This document shows positions 17,105 through 24,862 of a stretch of 41,097 nucleotides of DNA, piece after piece. The stretch's first letter is position 1. The number at the start of each line of letters is the position of its first letter. Source of the DNA: Brasilonema sp. UFV-L1 (lineage in GTDB: Bacteria; Cyanobacteriota; Cyanobacteriia; Cyanobacteriales; Nostocaceae); the NCBI RefSeq assembly GCF_012912105.1, contig NZ_QMEA01000049.1:1-41097 (forward strand). Direction: 5' to 3'. Below the pieces are notes generated by a model. The model was given only the letters and a program-made list of their open reading frames with translations, had not been told where the DNA came from and made no database searches. Position numbers and translations under genes: made by a program.

Positions 17105-17307
17105 CTGAGCCAAAAGGGTTTACACTTTATCACTCTATCCCCGTGCGGATGCTCAAACTGAACGTTATAATAGGGGATTTGAGATATTTCATGTTGGTAA
17201 TACCATTTCTTTGTGAGGCTGCGCCAAATTTTATTGACTTCTTCTTTCTTTGTTTCTATGCGCCAAGGGCGCACGCTACGCCCTTTGTGTCCTTATAGCA
17301 ACAAAAA

Positions 17308-17330
17308 ACCTCGGCAGTTTGAACCGAGGT
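17308..17330 (-). terminator. Rho-independent terminator of the 100-residue membrane protein gene
   Basis: ACCTCGG / CCGAGGT stem with a 9-nt loop. On the minus strand it is followed by TTTTTTGTTG. It lies about 45 bp past the stop at 17374, which supports that gene as real. Confidence 0.75.
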
Positions 17331-17373
17331 GATTAGGAGAAGTCCAAATGTCAATGAGTACTGATCCAACGCA

Positions 17374-17676
17374 TCAAAGAGTGAAATTTCCAAATGCATC
17401 AATACCTACAGTTTTTGAGGCGATAATACCAATAAGCACGACCAAACCTAACGCTCTACGAAAATAATTAACGCCTTGAAATAATTCCAGCCATGCCCAA
17501 GTAAACAAAGAGCCATTTGCCAGTACGTCTAACCCTGTGTTAATTTCGCCTGTTGTAAAAACTAGTTTGAGTAAACTAGCTGTGAACCAGACAATAATTG
17601 GTAAATTTGGCATCTGAGCTAAAACAATTTTACCATCGCTATCACGGAAGGTTTTATCAAATAATGTATTTTTCAT
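17374..17676 (-). CDS. Hypothetical two-helix membrane protein
   Basis: 100 residues, family not recognised. Two or three hydrophobic segments are visible: about 22-40 (LPIIVWFTASLLKLVF), a weaker one at 50-65, and about 73-88 (RRALGLVVLIGIIASKTVG). The N-terminus (MKNTLFDKTFRDSDGKIVLAQ) is hydrophilic and probably cytoplasmic. There is a good ATG start and a convincing terminator right after the stop, which is why I accept it. No operon partner: the beta-lactamase-like gene is about 600 bp further on, beyond a palindromic element. Confidence 0.7.
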   Translation of the reverse strand: MKNTLFDKTFRDSDGKIVLAQMPNLPIIVWFTASLLKLVFTTGEINTGLDVLANGSLFTWAWLELFQGVNYFRRALGLVVLIGIIASKTVGIDAFGNFTL

Positions 17677-18350
17677 GACTTGAAATTACAACAAAGACAA
17701 CAGCTTATTAACTTACAAAAACTACCACTAGCATTAAAACATTCAGGTTTTTCTCTTATCAAGCACCATTATGCTGAGATTAGAGTGGTAAAGTGTATTC
17801 GCTCTGATGACTCTTTTGACCAATAAGGGGAGTCATGGGTATGGGGGTGTGAGATGTAGGGGAAATGCACAGTCCTTTCACCCGGAGTGGCAAGAACCAT
17901 AGGGTAATCTTATTGCGGTTCGGGAGTAGGCACTTATAAGAAAAAAATGCTCACTCTTCAATCCTATCTTCCGCACCGTCAACTGGCACAATTCTAGAAC
18001 AAAAAATAGATTATCTCTTAAGGATGAATATAGCTTCTCTCAAAGGCAAGATAGATAACGTGAAAAATCACGTTACTATTACGACTAAACAGTTTACCCA
18101 TACTGTTACCAAAAAAAGGTTAGTGTAGTACGACAGAAATAACTATACAGTTGGAAACAAGTCAAGGATACAGGTTGAAAAAGCATTTCAATCTCCTGTT
18201 ATTTGCAGGACAGAACATATTCTGATTCTGATTTCTGAATTCTGACTCCTTATACGAATAGTGGTGTTTTGACCTTACAAAACAAAAATTTTGTCACTAC
18301 ATGTTGCAACAGTATGGCATTTAGCAAAGGCAGGGTGATGAGGAAACACG
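17677..18350. other. Intergenic region, no confident gene
   Basis: About 670 bp between divergent genes. A 34-codon frame at 18024-18128 (MNIASLKGKIDNVKNHV...) exists, but its AAGG is too close to the ATG to be a normal ribosome-binding site, so I do not call it. A small hairpin AACGTG/CACGTT lies inside that frame. GC content rises at about 17830-17960, which could mark a structured RNA, but I recognise no known RNA family there. Confidence 0.4.
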
Positions 18351-18857
18351 ATGAACACAATAAAGCCAGAGCGTAAAAGAGCATCGCTTCCGGTGGCGGT
18401 GTTTCTTTCAGCATTGCTAACACTACCAGTGCTTAGTAGTTGCGGTGGAGGTTCCCGAACTGCTACGCCACCGCCACCTGTTGACGACACCGTTGGTAGA
18501 AGTGTGAATTATCCACAAACACAAAACCCAAATCAACGTCAACAGGCTAAGAGGGGATTGACGACGGGGCAGAAAGTGGCGATAACTTTGGTGGGAGCCG
18601 CTGCGCTTTACTACCTCTACAACCAGCGAAAGAATGCTCAAGGAAACGGACCACAGGGTAGGTACTATCTTTCTAAGAACGGACGTGTATACTACCGCGA
18701 TGCTCAAAACCGCGCTCATTGGGTAACACCTCCATCCGAAGGAATTCAAGTTCCAGAATCAGAAGCACAACAGTACCGGGATTTCAAAGGCTATAACAGA
18801 CGTACGACAGGTCGCGATTTGACTGACATAGCTCCACAGGAAGCACCGACATATTAA
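18351..18857 (+). CDS. Hypothetical lipoprotein
   Basis: 168 residues. The N-terminus is a lipoprotein signal: basic start (MNTIKPERKR), hydrophobic core, then LPVLSSC with the lipobox Cys at about residue 31. A proline-rich linker (TPPPPVDDTV) follows, then a second hydrophobic segment at about 76-90 (VAITLVGAAALYYLY). The C-terminal part is a soluble domain beginning GRYYLSKNGRVYYRDAQNRA (about 103-122), then HWVTPP (about 123-128). I do not recognise the domain; similar small YYxxxxGRVYYRD lipoproteins occur across cyanobacteria. The repeat protein gene follows 170 bp downstream on the same strand. A short CGCTATA/TATAGCG palindrome at 18861-18875 directly follows the stop. Confidence 0.75.
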   Translation: MNTIKPERKRASLPVAVFLSALLTLPVLSSCGGGSRTATPPPPVDDTVGRSVNYPQTQNPNQRQQAKRGLTTGQKVAITLVGAAALYYLYNQRKNAQGNGPQGRYYLSKNGRVYYRDAQNRAHWVTPPSEGIQVPESEAQQYRDFKGYNRRTTGRDLTDIAPQEAPTY

Positions 18858-19027
18858 TAACGCTATATTATAGCGCTTATTGTTATGATGAGACCACAAA
18901 TCGTAGGGTCGGTATTCCCCATAAAAGCCTATGTGATAAACATTCGAGATATTGGTGAGCAGATAACCCAAAAGCACAGAAAAAAGCAACGGTGTCATTA
19001 ATCACGCTAATCAAAAGGAGATAAGTC

Positions 19028-19396
19028 ATGGTAGACGACTTTTTGCGGAAGGCTAAGGATTTTATTGTTGGCTCAAACGAAGATGACCGCGAAGTACGTC
19101 CAGCAACAGAAGACCCCTACGGCGACCCTGCTGACCAACAATATTACGGTAACGTCATCCCTGCAAGCCAAGACCCCTACGGCGACCCTGCTAATGATTA
19201 CGGGCAGTATGGCGATATTCGTCCAGCCACAGAAGACCCCTACGGCGACCCTGCTGACCAACAATATTACGGTAACGTCATCCCTGCAAGCCAAGACCCC
19301 TACGGCGACCCTGCTAATGATTACGGGCAGTATGGCGATATTCGTCCAGCCACAGAAGACCCCTACGGCGACCCTGCTGACCAGGATTACCGATAA
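19028..19396 (+). CDS. DPYGDPA-repeat acidic protein
   Basis: 122 residues with an excellent ribosome-binding site (AAAGGAG, 19014-19020) before the ATG. The first 20 or so residues (MVDDFLRKAKDFIVGSNEDD) form an amphipathic start. The rest is a 41-residue repeat present 2.3 times, each unit containing two DPYGDPA motifs (five in total), alternating with RPATE and NVIPASQ. The product is acidic, proline- and tyrosine-rich and likely disordered. I do not recognise a family with known function; the repeat number probably varies between strains. It may be co-transcribed with the lipoprotein gene upstream, and a perfect hairpin follows the stop. Confidence 0.75.
   Translation: MVDDFLRKAKDFIVGSNEDDREVRPATEDPYGDPADQQYYGNVIPASQDPYGDPANDYGQYGDIRPATEDPYGDPADQQYYGNVIPASQDPYGDPANDYGQYGDIRPATEDPYGDPADQDYR
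19097..19383 (+). repeat. 123-bp near-perfect tandem repeat, 2.3 copies
   Basis: Units start at 19097, 19220 and 19343 (partial). Comparing the units base by base, I see a single substitution, A at 19105 against C at 19228. The period is a multiple of three (41 codons), so copy-number change preserves the frame. Each unit itself contains an older internal duplication around the GACCCCTACGGCGACCCTGC block. Confidence 0.9.
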
Positions 19397-19404
19397 TTAA
19401 CATG

Positions 19405-19455
19405 TTGACCTTTTTTGAATTTTCTTTTTTGAATTTTGAATTCAAAAAAGGTCAA
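19405..19455. terminator. Bidirectional terminator between convergent genes
   Basis: Perfect 17-bp inverted repeat TTGACCTTTTTTGAATT (19405-19421) and AATTCAAAAAAGGTCAA (19439-19455), 17-nt loop. It lies between the stop of the repeat protein gene and the stop of hemN, so it can serve both. Confidence 0.7.
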
Positions 19456-19483
19456 TCTAAGAACGAAATTTTCTACGACACTC

Positions 19484-20866
19484 TTAAATTGCACGAGAGA
19501 ATTTTTTCTCTTGTTTTGTTGTATGCATATCAAAGACGACGGCAATGTTTCGTATGAGCAGTCTGCCAATTTCTGTGACAGTGATGTCATTTTCTGATAG
19601 CCTAACCAATCCATCTGACTCTAAACGTTTCAACGTCTCTAATTCCTGAGAGAAATAGTTATTAAAATTGATATGATATTTGTCTTCAATATCTTGCTTA
19701 TAGAGTTGGAAATGACACATGATGTTCATGATGACATCGCGTCTGAGAATATCATCCCAACTGAGTTTGATACCTTTACTAATAGGTAAGATACCTGTAT
19801 CAATTGCTTGGTAATAATCCCTTAATTGCTTGTGGTTTTGGGCGTAGGTATCTTCTAGCATACTGATGGATGTCGCACCAAAACCAAACAGTTCTGCAGC
19901 AAGTTGAGTTGTATAGCCTTGGAAGTTACGTTTGAGAGTGCGATCGCCTTGAGCAATTGCCAATTCATCATTAGATTTGGCAAAATGATCCATACCAATA
20001 AATAAATATTGCTTCTTCGTCAACTCCTCAACTGTCATCTTCAAAATTTCTAACTTTTCCTGCGCTGGTGGTAGTGCTTCTACTGGTATATTTTTTTGCA
20101 CAGCTTTCAGCCAAGGAACATAAGCAAAGTTAAAAACAGCAATCCTGTCTGGGTTTAATTGAATAGTCTTTCTTATCGTCTCCTGAAATGTCTGGACAGT
20201 TTGATAAGGTAGACCATAAATGAGGTCTACATTCACGCTTTCAAACTTCGCCTCTCTAATCGCGTTCATCACGTCAAACAGCATTTCTTCTGGCTGGATG
20301 CGATTCACAGCGACTTGAACTTGACGATTAAAATCTTGGATACCAAAACTAATACGGTTAAACCCGATTTCTCTTAAAAAGAAAATGTAGTTTTTATCGA
20401 TATAGCGGGGATTAATCTCAATAGAGATTTCTGCTGTTTTGCTGAGTGTGAAGTGTTGATTGATATTTTTCCATAAATATTCTACTTGTTCAAGGCTCAA
20501 ATAATTAGGTGTTCCGCCACCCCAGTGAATTTGAACAACTTTCCTATCTGAAGCAATTAAGCTGGCTGTCTTCTGGATATCTCGAACTAGATACTCTACA
20601 TATGGTTGAGCAATATTCTTGTTGTTTGAAATGACTACGTTACAACCACAGAAATAACAAGCGCTTTGGCAAAAGGGTATGTGGAAATACAAAGAAAGGG
20701 GAGTTTTTCTTTGATTTGATGTGGCGATCGCACTTTGAAAGTCTGTGTGAGTAAATGTTTCCTTTAACTCTGTCGCTGGTGGATAGCTAGTGTATCTGGG
20801 TGCGGGAGTATCGTACTTTTTGATAATATCGAAATCAAATTTGACACCAGGAATTTGATAAACCAT
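19484..20866 (-). CDS. hemN: Oxygen-independent coproporphyrinogen III oxidase HemN
   Basis: 460 residues from the ATG at 20866, which has GGAAG eight bases upstream and gives the family's normal length; an ATG at 20926 is in frame without a ribosome-binding site. This radical-SAM enzyme converts coproporphyrinogen III to protoporphyrinogen IX without oxygen. The cluster motif is CQSACYFCGC (Cys66, Cys70, Cys73, plus Cys75), with the family's YFHIPFC lead-in. The GGGTPN motif lies at about 116-121. The N-terminal YDTPAPRYTSYPPATEL block (about 18-34) marks a true HemN rather than the heme-chaperone HemW. It is 263 bp downstream of heme oxygenase on the same strand, the order of the low-oxygen operon of Synechocystis (chlAII-ho2-hemN). 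Confidence 0.93.
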   Translation of the reverse strand: MVYQIPGVKFDFDIIKKYDTPAPRYTSYPPATELKETFTHTDFQSAIATSNQRKTPLSLYFHIPFCQSACYFCGCNVVISNNKNIAQPYVEYLVRDIQKTASLIASDRKVVQIHWGGGTPNYLSLEQVEYLWKNINQHFTLSKTAEISIEINPRYIDKNYIFFLREIGFNRISFGIQDFNRQVQVAVNRIQPEEMLFDVMNAIREAKFESVNVDLIYGLPYQTVQTFQETIRKTIQLNPDRIAVFNFAYVPWLKAVQKNIPVEALPPAQEKLEILKMTVEELTKKQYLFIGMDHFAKSNDELAIAQGDRTLKRNFQGYTTQLAAELFGFGATSISMLEDTYAQNHKQLRDYYQAIDTGILPISKGIKLSWDDILRRDVIMNIMCHFQLYKQDIEDKYHINFNNYFSQELETLKRLESDGLVRLSENDITVTEIGRLLIRNIAVVFDMHTTKQEKKFSRAI

Positions 20867-21048
20867 TGAATTGCTTCCAAAAAAATGAACGTATAGAAGA
20901 GCGTCAGAATCTAACAAATCAATCATCTACTATACGCATCAAAAAATCCGTTCTTCATGCACCTTCATGAATGCAGTCACATCTATCTGTGTAGATTTTA
21001 TTGTTCGCAAAAATCCGATTTTGGGTTATTTATTTTGAATAGCAGATG

Positions 21049-21071
21049 GACACAGATAATTTATCTGTGTC
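21049..21071. repeat. 11-bp inverted repeat between heme oxygenase and hemN
   Basis: GACACAGATAA / TTATCTGTGTC separated by one base. A related half (ATCTGTGTAGAT) is at about 20984. The wording is that of a dispersed intergenic repeat often seen in cyanobacteria; it could equally be a dimeric-regulator site or an attenuating hairpin in the ho-hemN transcript. Confidence 0.5.
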
Positions 21072-21129
21072 ATCTTTATTAATCTGTGATTTGTTTTCAA
21101 AAACTTGACTTTTGCATCACGTCTAATTT

Positions 21130-21843
21130 CTAAGCTGTACTGAGTTCCGTGTTATCAGTATTATTCGTATTAGTCAGATTATAGAACATGGCTTGACCAA
21201 TTGCTTGGATGAGGGTTTGTTCTAACTCCTGAACCATTTGCATATTGAGTCCAAATGCATGGTTAGCTTCTGCAACAATCTTGTCAGCGGTTGTATCGTC
21301 TATTGATAAAGAATCTAAGACTTGACGATACTTATCCTTAAATGCTTGCTTATCTGGAATTTGCTCAAAATTGTAGAAAGATGTGCCTTCATATCCAGAA
21401 AGTTTCAAGACTGACTGAGCAACTTTTTGCAACATTTGACCACCAGACAAGTCACCCATATAACGAGTATAGGCGTGGCCGATTAATAGCGCAGGTTCCT
21501 TTGCAGATAGTTGATGAATTCGGGCAATGTAAATCTGAGCAGCTTTTGAAGGTGCGATTTTTCCTCTCCAGTCTTGACCGTAGTAAAATTCTAGGTCTTT
21601 TTCCAAGTTAGCTTTGCGATTGAGTTCTCTAAAGTACACAGCACTGATCACAGAATGGTCTTTATGACGCTCTAATGCTGCTTCCAATGCACTGTAGACG
21701 TAATACAAGTTACCTAAAAATTTTGCAAAGCAGTTTCTATCGACAACTCCTTTAACAAAACATTTCATAAATCCCACATTTTCAGCCACTGTGTGAGCCT
21801 GTTGTGTTCCACAGCGAAGTTTTTGGGCTAGATTGCTACTCAT
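21130..21843 (-). CDS. ho: Heme oxygenase
   Basis: 237 residues from the ATG at 21843; the open frame to 21882 adds 13 residues lacking family features. It cleaves heme to biliverdin IX-alpha, CO and iron using ferredoxin, feeding phycobilin synthesis and heme turnover. The proximal heme ligand is His17 in QQAHTVAEN. The distal helix motif is GDLSGGQ (130-136), preceded by HAYTRYM (123-129). Length and motifs match plant/cyanobacterial heme oxygenases. Adjacency to hemN suggests the low-oxygen isoform (HO2), which is an inference. I see no MarR-type ChlR regulator gene in the window. Confidence 0.93.
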   Translation of the reverse strand: MSSNLAQKLRCGTQQAHTVAENVGFMKCFVKGVVDRNCFAKFLGNLYYVYSALEAALERHKDHSVISAVYFRELNRKANLEKDLEFYYGQDWRGKIAPSKAAQIYIARIHQLSAKEPALLIGHAYTRYMGDLSGGQMLQKVAQSVLKLSGYEGTSFYNFEQIPDKQAFKDKYRQVLDSLSIDDTTADKIVAEANHAFGLNMQMVQELEQTLIQAIGQAMFYNLTNTNNTDNTELSTA

Positions 21844-21954
21844 CGTTAAAGTGCTTTTTGTCCAAGTAAAATACGTACCCAAACAAGGGTTTGATTTATT
21901 GACTTTTAGGACTTTCGCAGAATTCCGGGTGTTGAACTATCTCCTCACCTTCTA

Positions 21955-22059
21955 CAGTTATCAGTGAACAGTTATCAGTTATCAGTTATCAGTTGTCAAG
22001 CAGATTTTTTGTTCTTTGTTTACTGTGTACTGGTCACTGGTCACTGGTCACTGTTCACT
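21955..22059. repeat. STRR-type heptameric repeats, second block
   Basis: Five or so (T)TATCAGT units (21957-21994), then after a T-rich spacer four GGTCACT/GTTCACT units (about 22030-22058). It has the same two-part structure as 15336-15452. It lies upstream of the heme oxygenase gene on its 5' side. Confidence 0.7.
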
Positions 22060-22557
22060 ATTTTAATAAGCATTTTTTCTTTGGCTTTAGGAACAGTTTA
22101 CAGTTAACGTCAGAAATAGAGAGAGATAGCAGTCTTGGGTTTAAAGCAAAACCGAGCTATGTCGCTTGAAACCAAGTTGATGGCTACTTCATCTATTAAA
22201 CTATCAAACAGTTGTGTCACTAGAAAAGGGTTTATATTTATTAAGATTTCCCTCATCAGGCTGCAAGTTGCAATTAAGCGCTATGTCATAAATAGAACTA
22301 TTATTCGTGAGCAATCGTCTCTTTGTCTGTTGGGTTTGTCGTGGCAAGAAGAATAGCAACTTACCCCAACTTATTGAGCCGATACTAAATTTCGTTCTAC
22401 ACACAGACATGATCGCTCCTCATCATTTTGATGACTGATCCAGAGCGATCGCGCGTGCCTGTCTCAATTCATTCGCTGCTATATAAAACCTAGACAATTC
22501 TAGACTTTATTTCCTACTTCATCGGGAGCATGGGAGCGGTTATCCCTCAGTAGACTT
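22060..22557. other. Intergenic stretch without a supported gene
   Basis: About 500 bp. Short open frames exist on both strands (for example 22135-22356) but none has a ribosome-binding site or recognisable content. One HIP1-type octamer is present near 22445. It leads into the relic region. Confidence 0.4.
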
Positions 22558-22690
22558 TTACGCCAAAGCCCGCCGCGATACGCTCTTGTCTTCAACGCGC
22601 TTAACACAAGCGGAGCACTGGCTCAAATTAATTGCTGCATTTAAGTCCCTTTCGACTGAATTTCTTTCCTGTCTAACTCTCTTTTGAACG
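22558..22690 (-). pseudogene. C-terminal relic of an IS200/IS605-family TnpB
   Basis: On the minus strand, one frame reads VERDLNAAINLSQCSAC, then KRVEDKSVSRRALA and a stop. DRDLNAAINL is the conserved motif after the zinc finger of TnpB/OrfB proteins and holds the third catalytic acidic residue. The zinc-finger part and everything upstream are missing or frameshifted, so this is a fragment. No TnpA is nearby. Confidence 0.5.
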
Positions 22691-22729
22691 TTGCTTCTAC
22701 CAATCTATCAGAGGTCAATGCCTTAGCGA

Positions 22730-23075
22730 CTACTGTCGTGTCTGGAGTTGGCTCAATCTATGCCATTTGGGATGATCACCACCTTGACTTTTCACGGGAT
22801 GTGGAAGTGCGATTCGTTGGTAGCTGAATTCATAAGCTATCCAAGGTGAAAACCTAGAGTAACCTTGAACTCTTTTATGATAGGGGTGAGTAACAATCGA
22901 GAAACAAGTCCCCTTCAGTCGCACTACCAGCATAGATTTGATTTGTAGTCAAGTTGATAGCAATACCCCAAGGTCCCTGATGCTGCCTGCTTCATTTGGT
23001 TTCACATACTTAGCCATGCCAATCAGTACAGCTAAGTATGTATTTATTGTCGAGTGTTGTCCGCTGAATTGGTTA
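22730..23075 (-). pseudogene. Decayed beta-propeller gene fragments
   Basis: Minus-strand translation across different frames gives propeller-like blade wording: QGPWGIAINLTTNQIYAGSA (from about 22976 down to 22917), KYVKPNEAGS just before it in another frame, and a further PWIAYEFSYQRI. GPWGIAINxTTNxIYAGS is typical of NHL/YVTN-type propeller blades. Frame breaks and stops between the blocks mean it is not expressed as one protein. Boundaries are approximate. Confidence 0.4.
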
Positions 23076-23203
23076 TTAGAGGTGTTGCGATCGCGGCTTT
23101 ACTCAGATCGCTTGAGTTTCCACGCAAGAAGAATCTTCAAGATTCAAGAGAAACTCTTTGAAATTGAGGGAGGCATGCACTAATTCAGCAACACTAGATT
23201 TTG

Positions 23204-24550
23204 TTAAGTGTTCAACCGAATTACCCGACTTTCTGCATTACCATCTACAGTCAACCTGTAAATAAAGATTCCAGGTGGTAAAGATTCCCCCGCATCATTT
23301 TTACCGTCCCAGACAACTGATTTTTGACCAGCACTGGGATTAATTTCATCAACCAGTTTGCGAACATAAGCACCAAACTGATTCCAAATATGGATTGTGA
23401 CTTTTTGGGCATTCTCCGGTAACGTGTACTCGATCTTCACTGATTTCTCAAACTGCGCTGGCGCGTTTGTTGTCAGAAATCTTAAAGGTGCAACCCTCTC
23501 CAGCAGAGGGGCTGTTACTGGTGCAGCAGAATACTTGTAAACAGTCTTGCCTGAAGCATAACCGACAGTCACGGGATTACCAAAAAATCGGAAGCGATTG
23601 ATAAATTGTCCGATGTGATTGGCATCTTCCCAGTTTTTGCCTCCGTCGTTTGTTTGGCTGCTGAAACCAGTGGGGGCTTGTGGGAAGTTATAGCCCCATC
23701 CACCTACCCAGCCGAGGTTCTCATCTACGAAACCAACCCCTTCAAGATTTACATTCTCTTGAGGATCGTTTATGCGGAGTCTCGTCCAGGTTTTTCCGCC
23801 ATCTGTTGTCTTGAGAATTGCGCCTTGATTGAAATTTTCCAGAGAGACAAAACCAACTTTTTCATTGAGAAACTGAATTTTCCAACCCCATTCTCCTAAC
23901 GGAAAAGAGGAACTAATATCGGCGACTCGGTTTACCCAGGTTTTTCCCCCATCTTCTGTATAGAGAACCACTGGAATGACATCATCGCGACTGGGATTAG
24001 TAATACTCTTGTCCGCTTTGCCACCGACAACCCAACCACGATCCTCATTAATGAAATAGTTATCAATCAAAATTGTGGCATATTCGCTCATATCCCATGC
24101 AGTCCAAGTTGCCCCACCATCGACAGTTTTCATCATGCGAGGAGGAATATCAGCAGGATTATTGGTACCAGAAGCGTAAATAACCGATTTGTTGACCACC
24201 GAAAGTCCACAAATTTTGACCGGAGCGTTTTCAGGGAGATTCTCTACAATAGTCCAAGTCTCTCCTCCATCAGTTGTGTGATACAGGCGTTGCTCTTCAG
24301 ATACTGTTCCAACCCAACCATTTAAGGGGGTCGAGAAACCAACACACCTCAAATAAACTGGTCGCCCGTTAACAATAGGTGTTTGAAATTGCTGCTCCCA
24401 AGTATTGCCACCATCGGTAGTTTTGATGATTTGACCATTACTATTAACAGCCCAGCCTACCATCGGATCGATAAACCAAATATCATCAGTTCTTGAACTA
24501 GCGATTGGTGCATTTGTAGGAGACCATTGTAGGTTTGAAGAATTTGTCAT
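23204..24550 (-). CDS. Asp-box (BNR) beta-propeller with FlgD-like C-terminal domain
   Basis: 448 residues from the ATG at 24550; a TTG at 24556 is an alternative, with AAGGA upstream of both. The first 350 or so residues are a Ycf48/sortilin-like propeller with six Asp-box motifs (DGGNTW, DGGETW, DGGATW, DGGKTW twice, DGGKNW), each followed by blade strands such as GWAVNSNGQIIKTT. The tail (about 365-448) is a FlgD-like Ig domain: VKIEYTLPENAQKVTIHIWN and later WDGKNDAGESLPPGIFIYRL. Such tails usually sit on secreted proteins, yet no signal peptide is seen. Unlike Ycf48 it lacks a lipoprotein signal, so a photosystem role is unlikely. It is the last gene of the same-strand cluster with the ferritin-like and metzincin-like proteins. 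Confidence 0.85.
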   Translation of the reverse strand: MTNSSNLQWSPTNAPIASSRTDDIWFIDPMVGWAVNSNGQIIKTTDGGNTWEQQFQTPIVNGRPVYLRCVGFSTPLNGWVGTVSEEQRLYHTTDGGETWTIVENLPENAPVKICGLSVVNKSVIYASGTNNPADIPPRMMKTVDGGATWTAWDMSEYATILIDNYFINEDRGWVVGGKADKSITNPSRDDVIPVVLYTEDGGKTWVNRVADISSSFPLGEWGWKIQFLNEKVGFVSLENFNQGAILKTTDGGKTWTRLRINDPQENVNLEGVGFVDENLGWVGGWGYNFPQAPTGFSSQTNDGGKNWEDANHIGQFINRFRFFGNPVTVGYASGKTVYKYSAAPVTAPLLERVAPLRFLTTNAPAQFEKSVKIEYTLPENAQKVTIHIWNQFGAYVRKLVDEINPSAGQKSVVWDGKNDAGESLPPGIFIYRLTVDGNAESRVIRLNT

Positions 24551-24639
24551 GACCAATATTTCCTTTTGCTTAGAGATTTGCGATTTGGGATTGTCAAGGA
24601 GAAATTCAAAATTCTCTTAAAAAAGAATCATTCGTCAGA

Positions 24640-24850
24640 ATTCAGGAGCGGAGCAAGGAAAGCGCAGCCTCCGGTCAGAATCAATTGGATGGGGATTTAA
24701 ACCCCAACCAATTGTAGACAACGCCAGATACCTCTGTCGGGAGACACTCATCAAGTACTGGCTCCCGTGTAGACGGTGGGGATGCGCGACCCCATACTCA
24801 TCCGCCAGTCTAAAGAATACCCAACTGAATTCTGGCGACTGACACCTGAG
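24640..24850. repeat. Dispersed intergenic repeat with inverted repeats
   Basis: It contains CAATTGG (24682-24688) paired with CCAATTG (24708-24714), and inside it GGGG with CCCC around ATTTAAA. It is followed by a GC-richer stretch (ACCTCTGTCGGGAGACACTC...). From memory, similar sequence occurs repeatedly in filamentous cyanobacterial genomes; that is not verified here. It separates the ferritin-like gene from the propeller gene. Confidence 0.4.
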
Positions 24851-24862
24851 TTCTTCTGTTAA

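Noticed and set aside
17092-17274. 60-codon minus-strand frame
   Set aside because: It overlaps the end of a palindromic element and a GGGCGTAGCGTGCGCCC-type repeat; no support as a gene.
17830-17960. Possible structured RNA or riboswitch before the lipoprotein gene
   Set aside because: GC-rich and partly self-complementary, but no known riboswitch core was found and it is about 400 bp from the gene.
21880-21900. ACCC-AAACAA-GGGT as an operator for the heme oxygenase gene
   Set aside because: Arms of only four bases; too weak to call a regulator site.
22135-22356. 73-codon plus-strand frame
   Set aside because: No recognisable content or ribosome-binding site and surrounded by decayed DNA.
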